Assembly: GCA_021770245.1 (NCBI GenBank)
Contig: JAETRI010000049.1
Coordinates: 1-34,406, forward strand
Length of the DNA: 34,406 nucleotides
Direction: 5' to 3'
Source: Lachnospiraceae bacterium
Lineage (GTDB): Bacteria; Bacillota; Clostridia; Lachnospirales; Lachnospiraceae
This document shows, one piece after another, positions 6,923 through 13,809 of this stretch (its first letter is position 1; every line of letters starts with the position of its first letter). Below the pieces are notes generated by a model. That model ran no database searches, was not told the origin of the DNA, and saw nothing but the letters and a program-made list of their open reading frames with translations. A program made the translations under genes and the position numbers.

Positions 6923-8035
6923 TCAGAACGGACGCTTCAGCCCGGGGCCGCGCATCCCTCCTGCCGGCGGCTGCGGGATTTTCCCGGAAGGCTGCGGGCC
7001 GTTTGCCCCGGCCTGGGACTGGTCCCGTATGGCCCCCTCGTAGGTCTTCCGGTCGATGGTACCGGCGGCGTACAGGGTTCCCAGCGCCCTGTCCATCAGG
7101 ATGTTCCCCACGTTCCCGGTGGTCTGGATGGTGTTGGCGATCTGAGGCGTCTTCCCCTCCCGGATCAGGTTGCGGATAGCCCCGTCGGTCTTCATGACCT
7201 CACAGGCCAGCACCCTCCCTCCTCCCACCTTGGGCAGCAGCTGCTGGCTGAGGACGGCCTTCAGCGTCATGGACAGCTGCAGCCGGATCTGCTGCTGGCG
7301 GCCGGAGGGGAATACGTCCACGATCCGGTCCACCGAATCGGCGGCGGAGTTGGTATGCACGGTGCCAAAGACCAGATGCCCTGTCTCCGCAGCGGTGAGG
7401 GCCGTCTCGATCGTCTCCAGGTCGCGCATTTCCCCCACCAGGATCACGTCCGGATCCTCACGCAGGGCGGCGCGCAGGCCCGCGGCAAACGACTGGGTGT
7501 CCCTCCCCACCTCCCGCTGGTTGATGATACACCGCTCGGGCGTATAGACGTACTCGATGGGGTCTTCCAGGGTGAGGATATGCTTCGCCTCATTCCGGTT
7601 GATCTGGTTCAGCACGGCGGCCAGGGTGGTGGACTTGCCCGACCCGGTCTCTCCGGTGATGAGCACCAGGCCCTGGCTGTATTGGGGAAACTCTCCGACC
7701 ACCTTCGGCAGGCCCAGTTCGCCAAGATCCGGGATATGGTCGTTTAAAAGGCGGATGGCGGCGGACCAGGCGTCCTGCTGGCGGAAGAGGTTCACGCGGC
7801 AGCGGATCCCCGCGACGGTCTTTGCCAAATCCAGCTCCCCCACGGCCTCCGCCCGGTCAAGCTGGGGCCCGGCCAGTTCCCGGGCCGCCGCCAGGCAGTC
7901 TTCCTGTGTTAACCGTCCGCTTCCCATCTCCCGGATGGATCCGTCGATCCGGAAACGGGGGGTAAGGCCGCACACCAGATGGACGTCGGACGCCCCATCC
8001 CTGCGCGCCTTTTCGATATATTCTGTGACTTTCAT
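6923..8035 (-). CDS. pilT: PilT, pilus retraction ATPase
   Basis: The 370-aa hexameric AAA+ secretion ATPase has Walker A GETGSGKST (about residues 127-135), Asp box LEDPIEY, Walker B DPDVILVGEMRD, and a His box around GHLVFGTVHTN. The PilT-specific retraction motif AIRNLIREGKTPQI is present near 290-303, separating it from PilB. The C-terminal tail is Gly/Pro/Gln-rich and probably disordered. The start lies 9 nt after the pilB stop. Its presence implies that these pili can retract, consistent with twitching or surface movement. Confidence 0.96.
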   Translation of the reverse strand: MKVTEYIEKARRDGASDVHLVCGLTPRFRIDGSIREMGSGRLTQEDCLAAARELAGPQLDRAEAVGELDLAKTVAGIRCRVNLFRQQDAWSAAIRLLNDHIPDLGELGLPKVVGEFPQYSQGLVLITGETGSGKSTTLAAVLNQINRNEAKHILTLEDPIEYVYTPERCIINQREVGRDTQSFAAGLRAALREDPDVILVGEMRDLETIETALTAAETGHLVFGTVHTNSAADSVDRIVDVFPSGRQQQIRLQLSMTLKAVLSQQLLPKVGGGRVLACEVMKTDGAIRNLIREGKTPQIANTIQTTGNVGNILMDRALGTLYAAGTIDRKTYEGAIRDQSQAGANGPQPSGKIPQPPAGGMRGPGLKRPF

Positions 8036-8044
8036 AGTCTCTCC

Positions 8045-9739
8045 TTATATGCCTCCCAGCACACGCTGGACCTCTTCGCCCGAAGTGACGCCCTCCAGTA
8101 CCAGCCTGCGGCAGTTTTCTATCAGCGGACGGAAATCGGCGCCGGAAACGGCCGCCTCCAGCTCTTTCACGGACCGGCTGTGGACCGCATGACGGATGGC
8201 GGAGGTCATGGGCAGGATTTCAAACACGCCCGTCCGTCCCCGGTAGCCGGTCCCGAAGCACTCGCTGCAGCCTTCCCCTTTGTAGAAGGTATAGTCCCCG
8301 GGAGCCATGCCCAGGGCGGCCAGCTCCTCCTGCGAGGGTGTATAGGGCTTCCGGCAGTAGGGGCAGACCTTGCGCAGCAGACGCTGGGAGATGATGCCCT
8401 TCACCGCCCCTGCGATCAGGTAGGGTTCCACGCCGATGTCCAGGAGACGGTCTATCGAAGACACCGCGTTATTGGTATGTATCGTGGAGAGCACCAGGTG
8501 TCCCGTCATGGCCGCGCGCATGGCGATCTCGGCCGTCTCGCCGTCCCGGATCTCGCCGACGGCGATGATGTCCGGGTCCTGGCGCAGGACGGAGCGCAGG
8601 ACATTGGCAAAGGTCAGGCCGGTCTTGTCGTTGATCTGGACCTGGCAGACCCCTCCGATATGGTATTCCACCGGATCCTCCAGGGAAACGAGGTTGACCT
8701 CCTCCCTGTTGAGCCGGTTGATGATGGTATACAGGGTGGAGGTCTTACCGGAACCGGTGGGCCCGACCATGAGGATGATCCCCTCGGCGGAGTGGTCCAC
8801 CAGGCTGCAGAAGCGCTCCAGGTTCTCCCCCTCCAGGCCGATCCCCTCCATGGTCACCAGCTCCGGGGCCTTGCGCAGGAGACGGATCACCACCTTTTCC
8901 CCGTGGATGGTGGGCAGGGTGGAAATACGCAGGTCCAGCGTTTCCTGCCGGACGGTGACATTGGCCCGGCCGTCCTGGGGGAGCTGCTTTTGGGAAATAT
9001 CCAGGCGGGCCATAATCTTTAAACGGGAAATCACGGAGCTCTGCAGCTCCCGAGGGACCGGGATGATGGTCCGGAGGGCGCCGTCAATACGCATACGGAT
9101 CGTCATGCTGTCCTCCCCCGGCTCCATGTGGATATCGCTGGCATCTTCGGTGCAGGCCCGGTCGATAATGGAGTTCACCAGGCGGATGGCGGGAGCGGCT
9201 CCGGCTTCTTCCTCATCCACGGCCACGCTCTGGGGCTGTACCACGGCGCCGCCGCCATACTGGCTGCCCAGAAGATCCCTCTGCATCTCTTCAATGGCCA
9301 GCATGGCCCCCTGGTTGCTGTAGAGGTTCTGGACCGCCCTCTCCACTGCGGAGGCAGTGGCGATCATGGGGATGACCTGCCGCCGGGTGAGCGCACGCAC
9401 TTCCTCTACGGCCACAAAGTTCAAAGGGTCGGCCATGGCCAGGTGGACGTCCGTCCGCGTGGCGCGCACCGGGACCACCATATGCTTCTTTGCCGTGCCC
9501 TTGGGCAGAAGCTGTGCCATTTCCGGAGGGATCGCACAGCTGTTCAGGTCGATAAACTCCACCCCCAGCTGGCTCATCAGCGTGTCGATGAGCTGGTGCT
9601 CCGTAATGAAGCCGTGCTTTTGCAGGATAGAACCCAGACGTTCACCGCTGTTTACCTGGAGTGCCAGGGCCTCGTCCAGCTGGGCCGGTGTAATGGCCCC
9701 GCTCTTGACCAGCAGGTCGCCGAGTTTCTCGTATTTCAT
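8045..9739 (-). CDS. pilB: PilB, pilus extension ATPase (GspE family)
   Basis: The 564-aa protein has an N-terminal MshEN/GSPII_E_N region (about 1-150: GDLLVKSGAITPAQLDEAL, a repeat-like pattern). The core ATPase carries Walker A GPTGSGKTS (about 320-328), Asp box SLEDPVEY, Walker B DPDIIAVGEIRD and His box LSTIHTN. The PilB/GspE zinc site is intact: CPYC and CSECFGTGYRGR near 465-505. The MshEN region in relatives can bind c-di-GMP, but I did not verify the contact residues. The gene is preceded by a 30-bp tandem repeat array, with AGAGGAG just before the ATG. It drives pilus polymerisation. Confidence 0.96.
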   Translation of the reverse strand: MKYEKLGDLLVKSGAITPAQLDEALALQVNSGERLGSILQKHGFITEHQLIDTLMSQLGVEFIDLNSCAIPPEMAQLLPKGTAKKHMVVPVRATRTDVHLAMADPLNFVAVEEVRALTRRQVIPMIATASAVERAVQNLYSNQGAMLAIEEMQRDLLGSQYGGGAVVQPQSVAVDEEEAGAAPAIRLVNSIIDRACTEDASDIHMEPGEDSMTIRMRIDGALRTIIPVPRELQSSVISRLKIMARLDISQKQLPQDGRANVTVRQETLDLRISTLPTIHGEKVVIRLLRKAPELVTMEGIGLEGENLERFCSLVDHSAEGIILMVGPTGSGKTSTLYTIINRLNREEVNLVSLEDPVEYHIGGVCQVQINDKTGLTFANVLRSVLRQDPDIIAVGEIRDGETAEIAMRAAMTGHLVLSTIHTNNAVSSIDRLLDIGVEPYLIAGAVKGIISQRLLRKVCPYCRKPYTPSQEELAALGMAPGDYTFYKGEGCSECFGTGYRGRTGVFEILPMTSAIRHAVHSRSVKELEAAVSGADFRPLIENCRRLVLEGVTSGEEVQRVLGGI

Positions 9740-9780
9740 CGTGTCATCTCCTCTTTCTTGCTTTTCTTCTTTCCGGGTAT

Positions 9781-9920
9781 TTCTTTTGCCCCGTTTCCGG
9801 CCTGCCGGTACTTCTTTTTCCCGTTTCCGGCCTGCCGGTATATCCTTTTCCCATCCCCGGCCTGCCGGTATTTCCTTTTCCCATCCCCGGCCTGCCGGTA
9901 TTTTTCCCCGTTTCCTTCCT
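9781..9920 (-). repeat. 30-bp tandem repeat array in the pilB leader
   Basis: CCGGCCTGCCGGTA ends at 9810, 9840, 9870 and 9900, an exact 30-bp period, with degenerate flanking half-copies. On the minus strand each unit reads GGRRAYGGGAAAA-linker-TACCGGCAGGCC and holds a short inverted repeat (CCGGC/GCCGG). The units differ in blocks (ATGGG versus AACGG). The array lies in the transcribed gap between a minor prepilin stop and pilB. Copy number could vary between strains. Confidence 0.9.
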
Positions 9921-9927
9921 TCTTTCC

Positions 9928-10440
9928 TTACTCTGTCCTCAGCGGGTTCAGGCAGCGGACAGAGACCTTCGCACTTTGGGAGATGCTGCTCCCGTAGACG
10001 CCGTACCCGGGAGCCGTAGGCTTAACGGTTACTTTCAGGTCGATTTGAAAGCAGTTTGTATCGGGATCATAGGTAATGATAGTACCGCTGTCTCCCGGTT
10101 CTGCCAGGTACCTGCCTTCGTCCCCGTAGGCGCCGTCCGGCAGAAGCGGTTCCCCATTGACTTTAACCTTGCCATCATCCACCGTAACGTCACCGATGCT
10201 CCAGGATAAACTGCCTCCTTCTTCTTTGGTCACCACGGTATAGCGCAGCTTGTCGGCCAGGGCGTCACACAGGCTGACAAGCAGCAGCTCGGTTTCCGAC
10301 TCCGAGGTCAGCGCATAATAATTCTTCACAGTCAGTTCGATGCCTGTGTTTATCATCAGGCACAGCAGGATCAGGATCACCACCGCGCACAGCGTCTCCA
10401 CCATCGTGAGGCCGCCGGTGCTTCTCAGTTTTTCTCTCAT
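9928..10440 (-). CDS. Minor prepilin (PilW/GspJ-like)
   Basis: The 170-aa prepilin has a short basic leader ending STGG, then LTMVETLCAVVILILLCLMI: cleavage after Gly and Glu at mature position 5, with a hydrophobic stretch to about residue 30. The body is beta-rich, with a near C-terminal Cys. In the cluster it sits between a small PilV/GspI-like and PilB, the place of pseudopilin J/PilW, so it may belong to the tip complex that primes the pilus. No strong SD lies at the usual distance from ATG 10440; the upstream sequence is the last unit of a tandem repeat. Exact family assignment is inferred. Confidence 0.82.
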   Translation of the reverse strand: MREKLRSTGGLTMVETLCAVVILILLCLMINTGIELTVKNYYALTSESETELLLVSLCDALADKLRYTVVTKEEGGSLSWSIGDVTVDDGKVKVNGEPLLPDGAYGDEGRYLAEPGDSGTIITYDPDTNCFQIDLKVTVKPTAPGYGVYGSSISQSAKVSVRCLNPLRTE

Positions 10441-10588
10441 ATCCGGGATTCCGGTTCCTTTCCGTTTTTTCTCTTAGATCCGGGCTGCAGGCCTCTTTTT
10501 TGTTTTTCCTCTTAGATCCAAGCAGCCGACATTTTTTCCTTTTTTTCTCTTAGATCCAGGCAGCCGGCCTCTTTTCCGTTTTCTCTCA
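10441..10588 (-). repeat. 37-bp tandem repeats spanning stop codon to start codon between two prepilin genes
   Basis: Read on the minus strand, four units of 36-38 bp each start TRAGAGRAAAA, carry a GC-rich middle (GCCGGCTGCC-like) and end GGATC. The first begins at the TGA stop of the upstream prepilin gene. The fourth ends GGATA and is followed by TGAGAGAAAAACTG, which contains the ATG of the next gene. The whole gap is therefore repeat, and both coding ends are part of the same pattern. Confidence 0.85.
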
Positions 10589-10921
10589 CGGCGACGGAAG
10601 CGCATAGGACAGGGCGCCCCTGCCTCCATAAAGCTTAACGGTCATCTCCTTGTCGCCTCCCGCGGCAGAACCGTCCGCGGCAGCGGTATATGCCACGGTT
10701 ACTGTGGCGGTAGCGGTAGAAACGGCGGACGCCTTCCGGGCATCCGCATTTTCCAGGCTGGTGCGGAAGACATCGTCCGAATCCTGTGTGCCCGCATTCA
10801 TGGTCCAGGAAGACAGGGCCGCGCTAAAGAGCAGCGACACGGCCAACGCCCCGATCAGGATCGCCGAGAGGGCCTCGATAATGGTTTCCCCACGTTCCTC
10901 TTTCCATTTTCTCTTCATCAT
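10586..10921 (-). CDS. Small minor prepilin (PilV/GspI-like)
   Basis: The 111-aa prepilin has a leader rich in charged residues ending EERG, then ETIIEALSAILIGALAVSLL, with Glu at mature position 5 and a hydrophobic helix to about residue 35. The globular part is short (about 70 residues) and Ala/Thr-rich. The ATG overlaps the upstream stop (ATGATGA), with GGGGGAGGG just before it, so translation is coupled to the GspK/PilX-like gene. The start residue after cleavage is Glu rather than Phe/Met, as in some minor pilins. It probably joins the tip complex. No close family is recognised beyond the N-terminal prepilin helix. Confidence 0.8.
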   Translation of the reverse strand: MMKRKWKEERGETIIEALSAILIGALAVSLLFSAALSSWTMNAGTQDSDDVFRTSLENADARKASAVSTATATVTVAYTAAADGSAAGGDKEMTVKLYGGRGALSYALPSP

Positions 10922-11871
10922 CCCTCCCCCTTCTTAATCCAGTTCAGCTTCCATTTCATGGGGGTGTGGCCGGGCTCCCCGGCGATCTTTTCCGTGTAGA
11001 GGATTGTGCTGTCATCTTCCGTCCTATACGTCACCTCTACCGTGACCTCTTTATCATTGATCTCCATCTGCTTCTTGCCCGGCGGCGGCATCGTCTCGCC
11101 CTCGGGAAGCGTCTTCCTGCCCGCCGGTGCGTAATCAAGGACAGGGGCCGTACCCTCCACAGCCACCAGTTCCGCAATCATGGTGCTGGCGGCGGGCGGC
11201 TTCACCCCCGTCCCCAGCCAGGCGGTCAGTGTGATGTGGCGGGTCTCATGGTTCAGCACCATTTCCACGGTAACCACGTTGGAGACCTCATAGTCCGCCG
11301 GAACCGATCCCGGCTTAGGATATCCATACTCATCCAGGCTATCCGTATCCAGGGTGACGGTCAGGGTGCGCATGGTGGAGGGCTGCAGGTTTATGGGATC
11401 CAACGCTTTATAGCCTGTGCCTCTATCCGTAAACTGCCTGCTGAAAATCTCATCCAGTTCTTCTTCCAGCCCCTCCTGCAGGAGAGGGATAGCGTTCAGA
11501 TCCCCTTTTGAATACGTCCCTTCACTTTGCTCGCAATAGAAAAAAGATTCCGTGGTAACGGTCGTAATCTTGACGGGGTTAACCGGGTCCGGATCGATTG
11601 TTTCAACGGTCGTCGTCTCCACATCCCATTCATAGAGCCTGTACTTCCCCTGGTATTCCGCCGCCATCAACTCGTCGCAGACAAGCTGGAGGGCGGACGA
11701 GAGGGTCAGATACTTCTGCTGTTCCGCCCGGTTGCTCATGGCTTTGCCCGCGTTGGAGGCCGCCGCCGCCAGAACGGAGGCCGCTGCCATGACGCATATC
11801 AGGAACATCAGCAGGGCCAGCAGGATGGAGGCCCCGCTTTGACTGTGCAGTTTTTTATGCAGACGCTTCAC
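10918..11871 (-). CDS. PilX/GspK-like minor pilin without Glu5, first gene of the pilus operon
   Basis: The 317-aa protein starts with GTG 11871, after AAAGGAGGGATGCCCT. The N-terminus is a prepilin-like leader (KLHSQSG) followed by ASILLALLMFLICVMAAASV. Position 5 after the Gly is Leu, not Glu. Lack of Glu5, the largest size among the pilins and a first position are the marks of GspK/PilX-type subunits, which cap the fibre tip with the I and J subunits. The body has several Thr/Pro-rich beta segments and a YRTEDDSTILYTEK region near the C-terminus. It is the probable initiator of assembly. The functional call is inferred from the layout; no sequence match to GspK is claimed. Confidence 0.75.
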   Translation of the reverse strand: MKRLHKKLHSQSGASILLALLMFLICVMAAASVLAAAASNAGKAMSNRAEQQKYLTLSSALQLVCDELMAAEYQGKYRLYEWDVETTTVETIDPDPVNPVKITTVTTESFFYCEQSEGTYSKGDLNAIPLLQEGLEEELDEIFSRQFTDRGTGYKALDPINLQPSTMRTLTVTLDTDSLDEYGYPKPGSVPADYEVSNVVTVEMVLNHETRHITLTAWLGTGVKPPAASTMIAELVAVEGTAPVLDYAPAGRKTLPEGETMPPPGKKQMEINDKEVTVEVTYRTEDDSTILYTEKIAGEPGHTPMKWKLNWIKKGEG

Positions 11872-12100
11872 AGGGCATCCCTCCTTTCGTTACGGAGTCA
11901 GGCTCATGTTATCGGTACCGTCAGTCCTGCGGGGGCCGCTGCCCGCCGGAAACCAGTATAAAACCGCACCACTGTTTGACAGCAGCACGGTCACAATGAT
12001 CATCATTTCAAACAGATTTTATACCCCTGCTGCCATTTCACTCGACTGACGATTTTTATTCCAAAAAACTATAGTTTTTTAGAACAGACAGGAATCGCCG

Positions 12101-12132
12101 GCCGGGAATCCACAGAGGATCCCCGGCTTTTT
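12101..12132 (+). terminator. Plus-strand intrinsic terminator with no gene before it
   Basis: GCCGGG (12101-12106) pairs with CCCGGC (12122-12127), extended by TCC/GGA, and is followed by TTTTT. Upstream on the same strand there is only a candidate promoter (CTGACG 12046-12051, 18 nt, TATAGT 12070-12075). Together they would give an RNA of about 50 nt. Confidence 0.5.
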
Positions 12133-12150
12133 CAATCCGGAAAATCCGTA

Positions 12151-12211
12151 ATCAGTTCATCCACCCCGCAGGCTCCCGGCGTCCGGGAGCCTGCGGGGCG
12201 GATGAACTGAT
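12151..12211. repeat. Long inverted repeat, 29-nt arms
   Basis: Arms 12151-12179 and 12183-12211 match at 28 of 29 positions, with a 3-nt loop. It resembles the long hairpin at 281-329 in style but not in sequence. No U-tract follows on either strand. It lies just upstream of the promoter at 12243. Confidence 0.8.
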
Positions 12212-12242
12212 ATGAAAATCCACGATGAACGCATCTTTCATA

Positions 12243-12271
12243 TTGATACTTCCTTCCCTTTCCTATATAAT
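12243..12271 (+). promoter_or_regulatory. Strong sigma-A type promoter for the GNAT-rubredoxin-GH94 operon
   Basis: -35 TTGATA (12243-12248), 17-nt spacer, -10 TATAAT (12266-12271). The first gene starts 74 nt downstream of the -10 box. Confidence 0.8.
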
Positions 12272-12345
12272 TTCCATATACGCAAAATCCACGGCGCCTG
12301 CCGCAGGCCGGCGCCGGAGATTACAGAGGAAGGGGGAAACGGCAT

Positions 12346-13170
12346 ATGGATTTACGGCAATTATACGCCTCCATAGACCTGCAGCCGGAAATCGCAGGGA
12401 GGCTGGAAGAGCTCCAAAGCGGCTTTCTGCCAAAGGGCGCCGAAGTATATCTGGAGCAGCTCACACGCCCGGAAACCGCCGCCGGGGCCTACCGCTTACT
12501 CGACGCCTGTCTTTCGGACGACCCGGACCATCTGAAGATGCTTTACTGCCAGCTGGAATGCGCCTGCCGCATTTTTCCGACCTATCAGGAAATGGGGATC
12601 GCGGAGTCCGTCTTTACGGACACCATGAAGTGTTTTTCTCGTTTCATAGCCGAATGCGGCCGCAGGAACGGCAGGCTCTTTTTCGACCGGGGATGGTGGA
12701 CCTACAGGCAGATCAGCATGAGCCTGTTCCGCATCGGGGCATTGGAATACGAATTTACGCGGCATGAGGGGAAGCGGGTCATCGGTATCCACATCCCTTC
12801 GGATGCGGATTTTGCCGAAAGCAGCGTAGACCGTTCCCTGGCGGACGCGGAGGCGTCTTTTGGGGCGCATTTCCCGGATTACCCGCGCGATACCTGGATC
12901 TGTGATTCCTGGCTGTTGTCCGGCACATTGCGGATGCATTTGCGGGAAGGTTCCAACATCCTGTCGTTTGGGAAGCGTTTTACCATTCTGCAGGAGGATC
13001 AGGAGGGGGAATGCCTGGAATGGCTGTTCCAGGTTCCGGACCATACGCCCGCAGACCGGCTGCCCGAGCACACCGCCCTGCAGCGCTCCGTCAAGCGGTT
13101 CCTTTTAGACGGCGGGAAAATAGGGACTGCATTGGGGGTTTTGAAGGAAAAACCAAAAACATTTTTTTAA
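12346..13170 (+). CDS. Acyltransferase domain-containing protein (NAT_N / GNAT_C type)
   Basis: The 274-aa cytosolic protein matches my knowledge of a Firmicutes family with an N-terminal NAT_N-like helical domain (about 1-110) and a C-terminal GNAT_C-like domain (about 115-260). The second domain carries GWWTYRQISMSLFRIGALEYE and the later GIHIPSDADF block. The substrate is unknown. The start is supported by AGAGGAAGGGGGAAACGGCAT directly before the ATG. It is the first gene after a strong promoter, with only 18 nt to the flavoprotein gene that follows. It is annotated as an acyltransferase by family; nothing in the sequence shows which group it transfers. Ends AAAAACATTTTTTTAA, giving a Lys/Phe-rich tail. 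Confidence 0.75.
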   Translation: MDLRQLYASIDLQPEIAGRLEELQSGFLPKGAEVYLEQLTRPETAAGAYRLLDACLSDDPDHLKMLYCQLECACRIFPTYQEMGIAESVFTDTMKCFSRFIAECGRRNGRLFFDRGWWTYRQISMSLFRIGALEYEFTRHEGKRVIGIHIPSDADFAESSVDRSLADAEASFGAHFPDYPRDTWICDSWLLSGTLRMHLREGSNILSFGKRFTILQEDQEGECLEWLFQVPDHTPADRLPEHTALQRSVKRFLLDGGKIGTALGVLKEKPKTFF

Positions 13171-13188
13171 AAACAAAGGGGGATCCAA

Positions 13189-13809
13189 ATGGATACGAAA
13201 ACAATGTACAAGTTAACCTATGGCCTTTTTGTCCTCACCTCCGGGCTGGACGGCAGAGACAGCGGCTGCATCATCAACACGGCGGGACAGGTGGCCTCCG
13301 AGCCCAACCGGATCAGCATTTCGGTGAACAAGGCCAATTTCACCCACGATCTGGTCAAAAACAGCGGAAAGTTCAATCTTTCCATCCTCAGCGAAGAGGC
13401 TTCCTTCGACACCTTCCGCCATTTCGGCTTCCAGTCCGGACGCACGGTGGATAAATTTGACGGGTATGAAGCCTGCGTGCGCAGCGCCAACGGCCTCTTC
13501 TACGTGACCGCCGGCACCAACGGCTATATCAGCGCCACGGTGGAGCAGTCCCTCGACCTGGGAAGCCATACCCTGTTCATCGCCTCCATAGACGATATGG
13601 AGGTCCTCTCTTCCGCCCCGTCGGTCACCTACGCTTATTATCAGTCCAACATCAAACCCAAGCCGGAGAAAACCAAAAGCGACGGGAAGACGGTGTGGCG
13701 CTGCCGGATCTGCGGGTATGTCTATGAGGGGGAAGAGCTTCCCGCGGATTTCATCTGCCCGATCTGCAAGCATCCCGCTTCCGATTTTGAAAAAGGAGGC
13801 GTTCAATGA
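13189..13809 (+). CDS. High-molecular-weight rubredoxin: flavin reductase domain fused to rubredoxin
   Basis: The 206-aa protein has an N-terminal FMN-binding split-barrel flavin reductase domain (about 1-155) and a C-terminal rubredoxin (about 165-206). The rubredoxin has both Cys pairs: [10 protein letters not shown] and [11 protein letters not shown]. Known relatives (Hrb) pass electrons from NAD(P)H to oxygen- or NO-reducing flavodiiron proteins; no such partner is in the window. AAAGGGGGATCC precedes the ATG. The stop overlaps the start of the cellobiose phosphorylase gene by 4 nt (ATGA), so the two are made together. A redox protein coupled to a phosphorylase is unexpected. The Fe site is intact, so it should be functional. 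Confidence 0.93.
   Translation: MDTKTMYKLTYGLFVLTSGLDGRDSGCIINTAGQVASEPNRISISVNKANFTHDLVKNSGKFNLSILSEEASFDTFRHFGFQSGRTVDKFDGYEACVRSANGLFYVTAGTNGYISATVEQSLDLGSHTLFIASIDDMEVLSSAPSVTYAYYQSNIKPKPEKTKSDGKTVWRCRICGYVYEGEELPADFICPICKHPASDFEKGGVQ

Larger units (their letters stand above)
11872..12242. other. Divergent intergenic region between the pilus operon and the plus-strand operon
   Basis: The region holds an 18-bp perfect palindrome (AAAAAACTATAGTTTTTT, 12063-12080), a plus-strand terminator (12101-12132) and a long hairpin (12151-12211). For the pilus operon I see only a weak candidate promoter: CTGTCA, 16 nt, TATACT within about 11950-11985 on the minus strand. No c-di-GMP aptamer was recognised. 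No protein gene is supported. Confidence 0.5.

Noticed and set aside
9781-9920. CRISPR array
   Set aside because: Repeats are contiguous with 30-bp period and no unique spacers; no cas genes are nearby.
9128-9997. Plus-strand frame with repeated Phe-Pro-Ala-Cys-Arg-Tyr steps
   Set aside because: The repeats are just the translation of the 30-bp tandem array on the wrong strand, and the rest is antisense to pilB.
11872-12242. c-di-GMP riboswitch before the pilus operon
   Set aside because: I looked for class I and II core motifs on the minus strand and did not see them.
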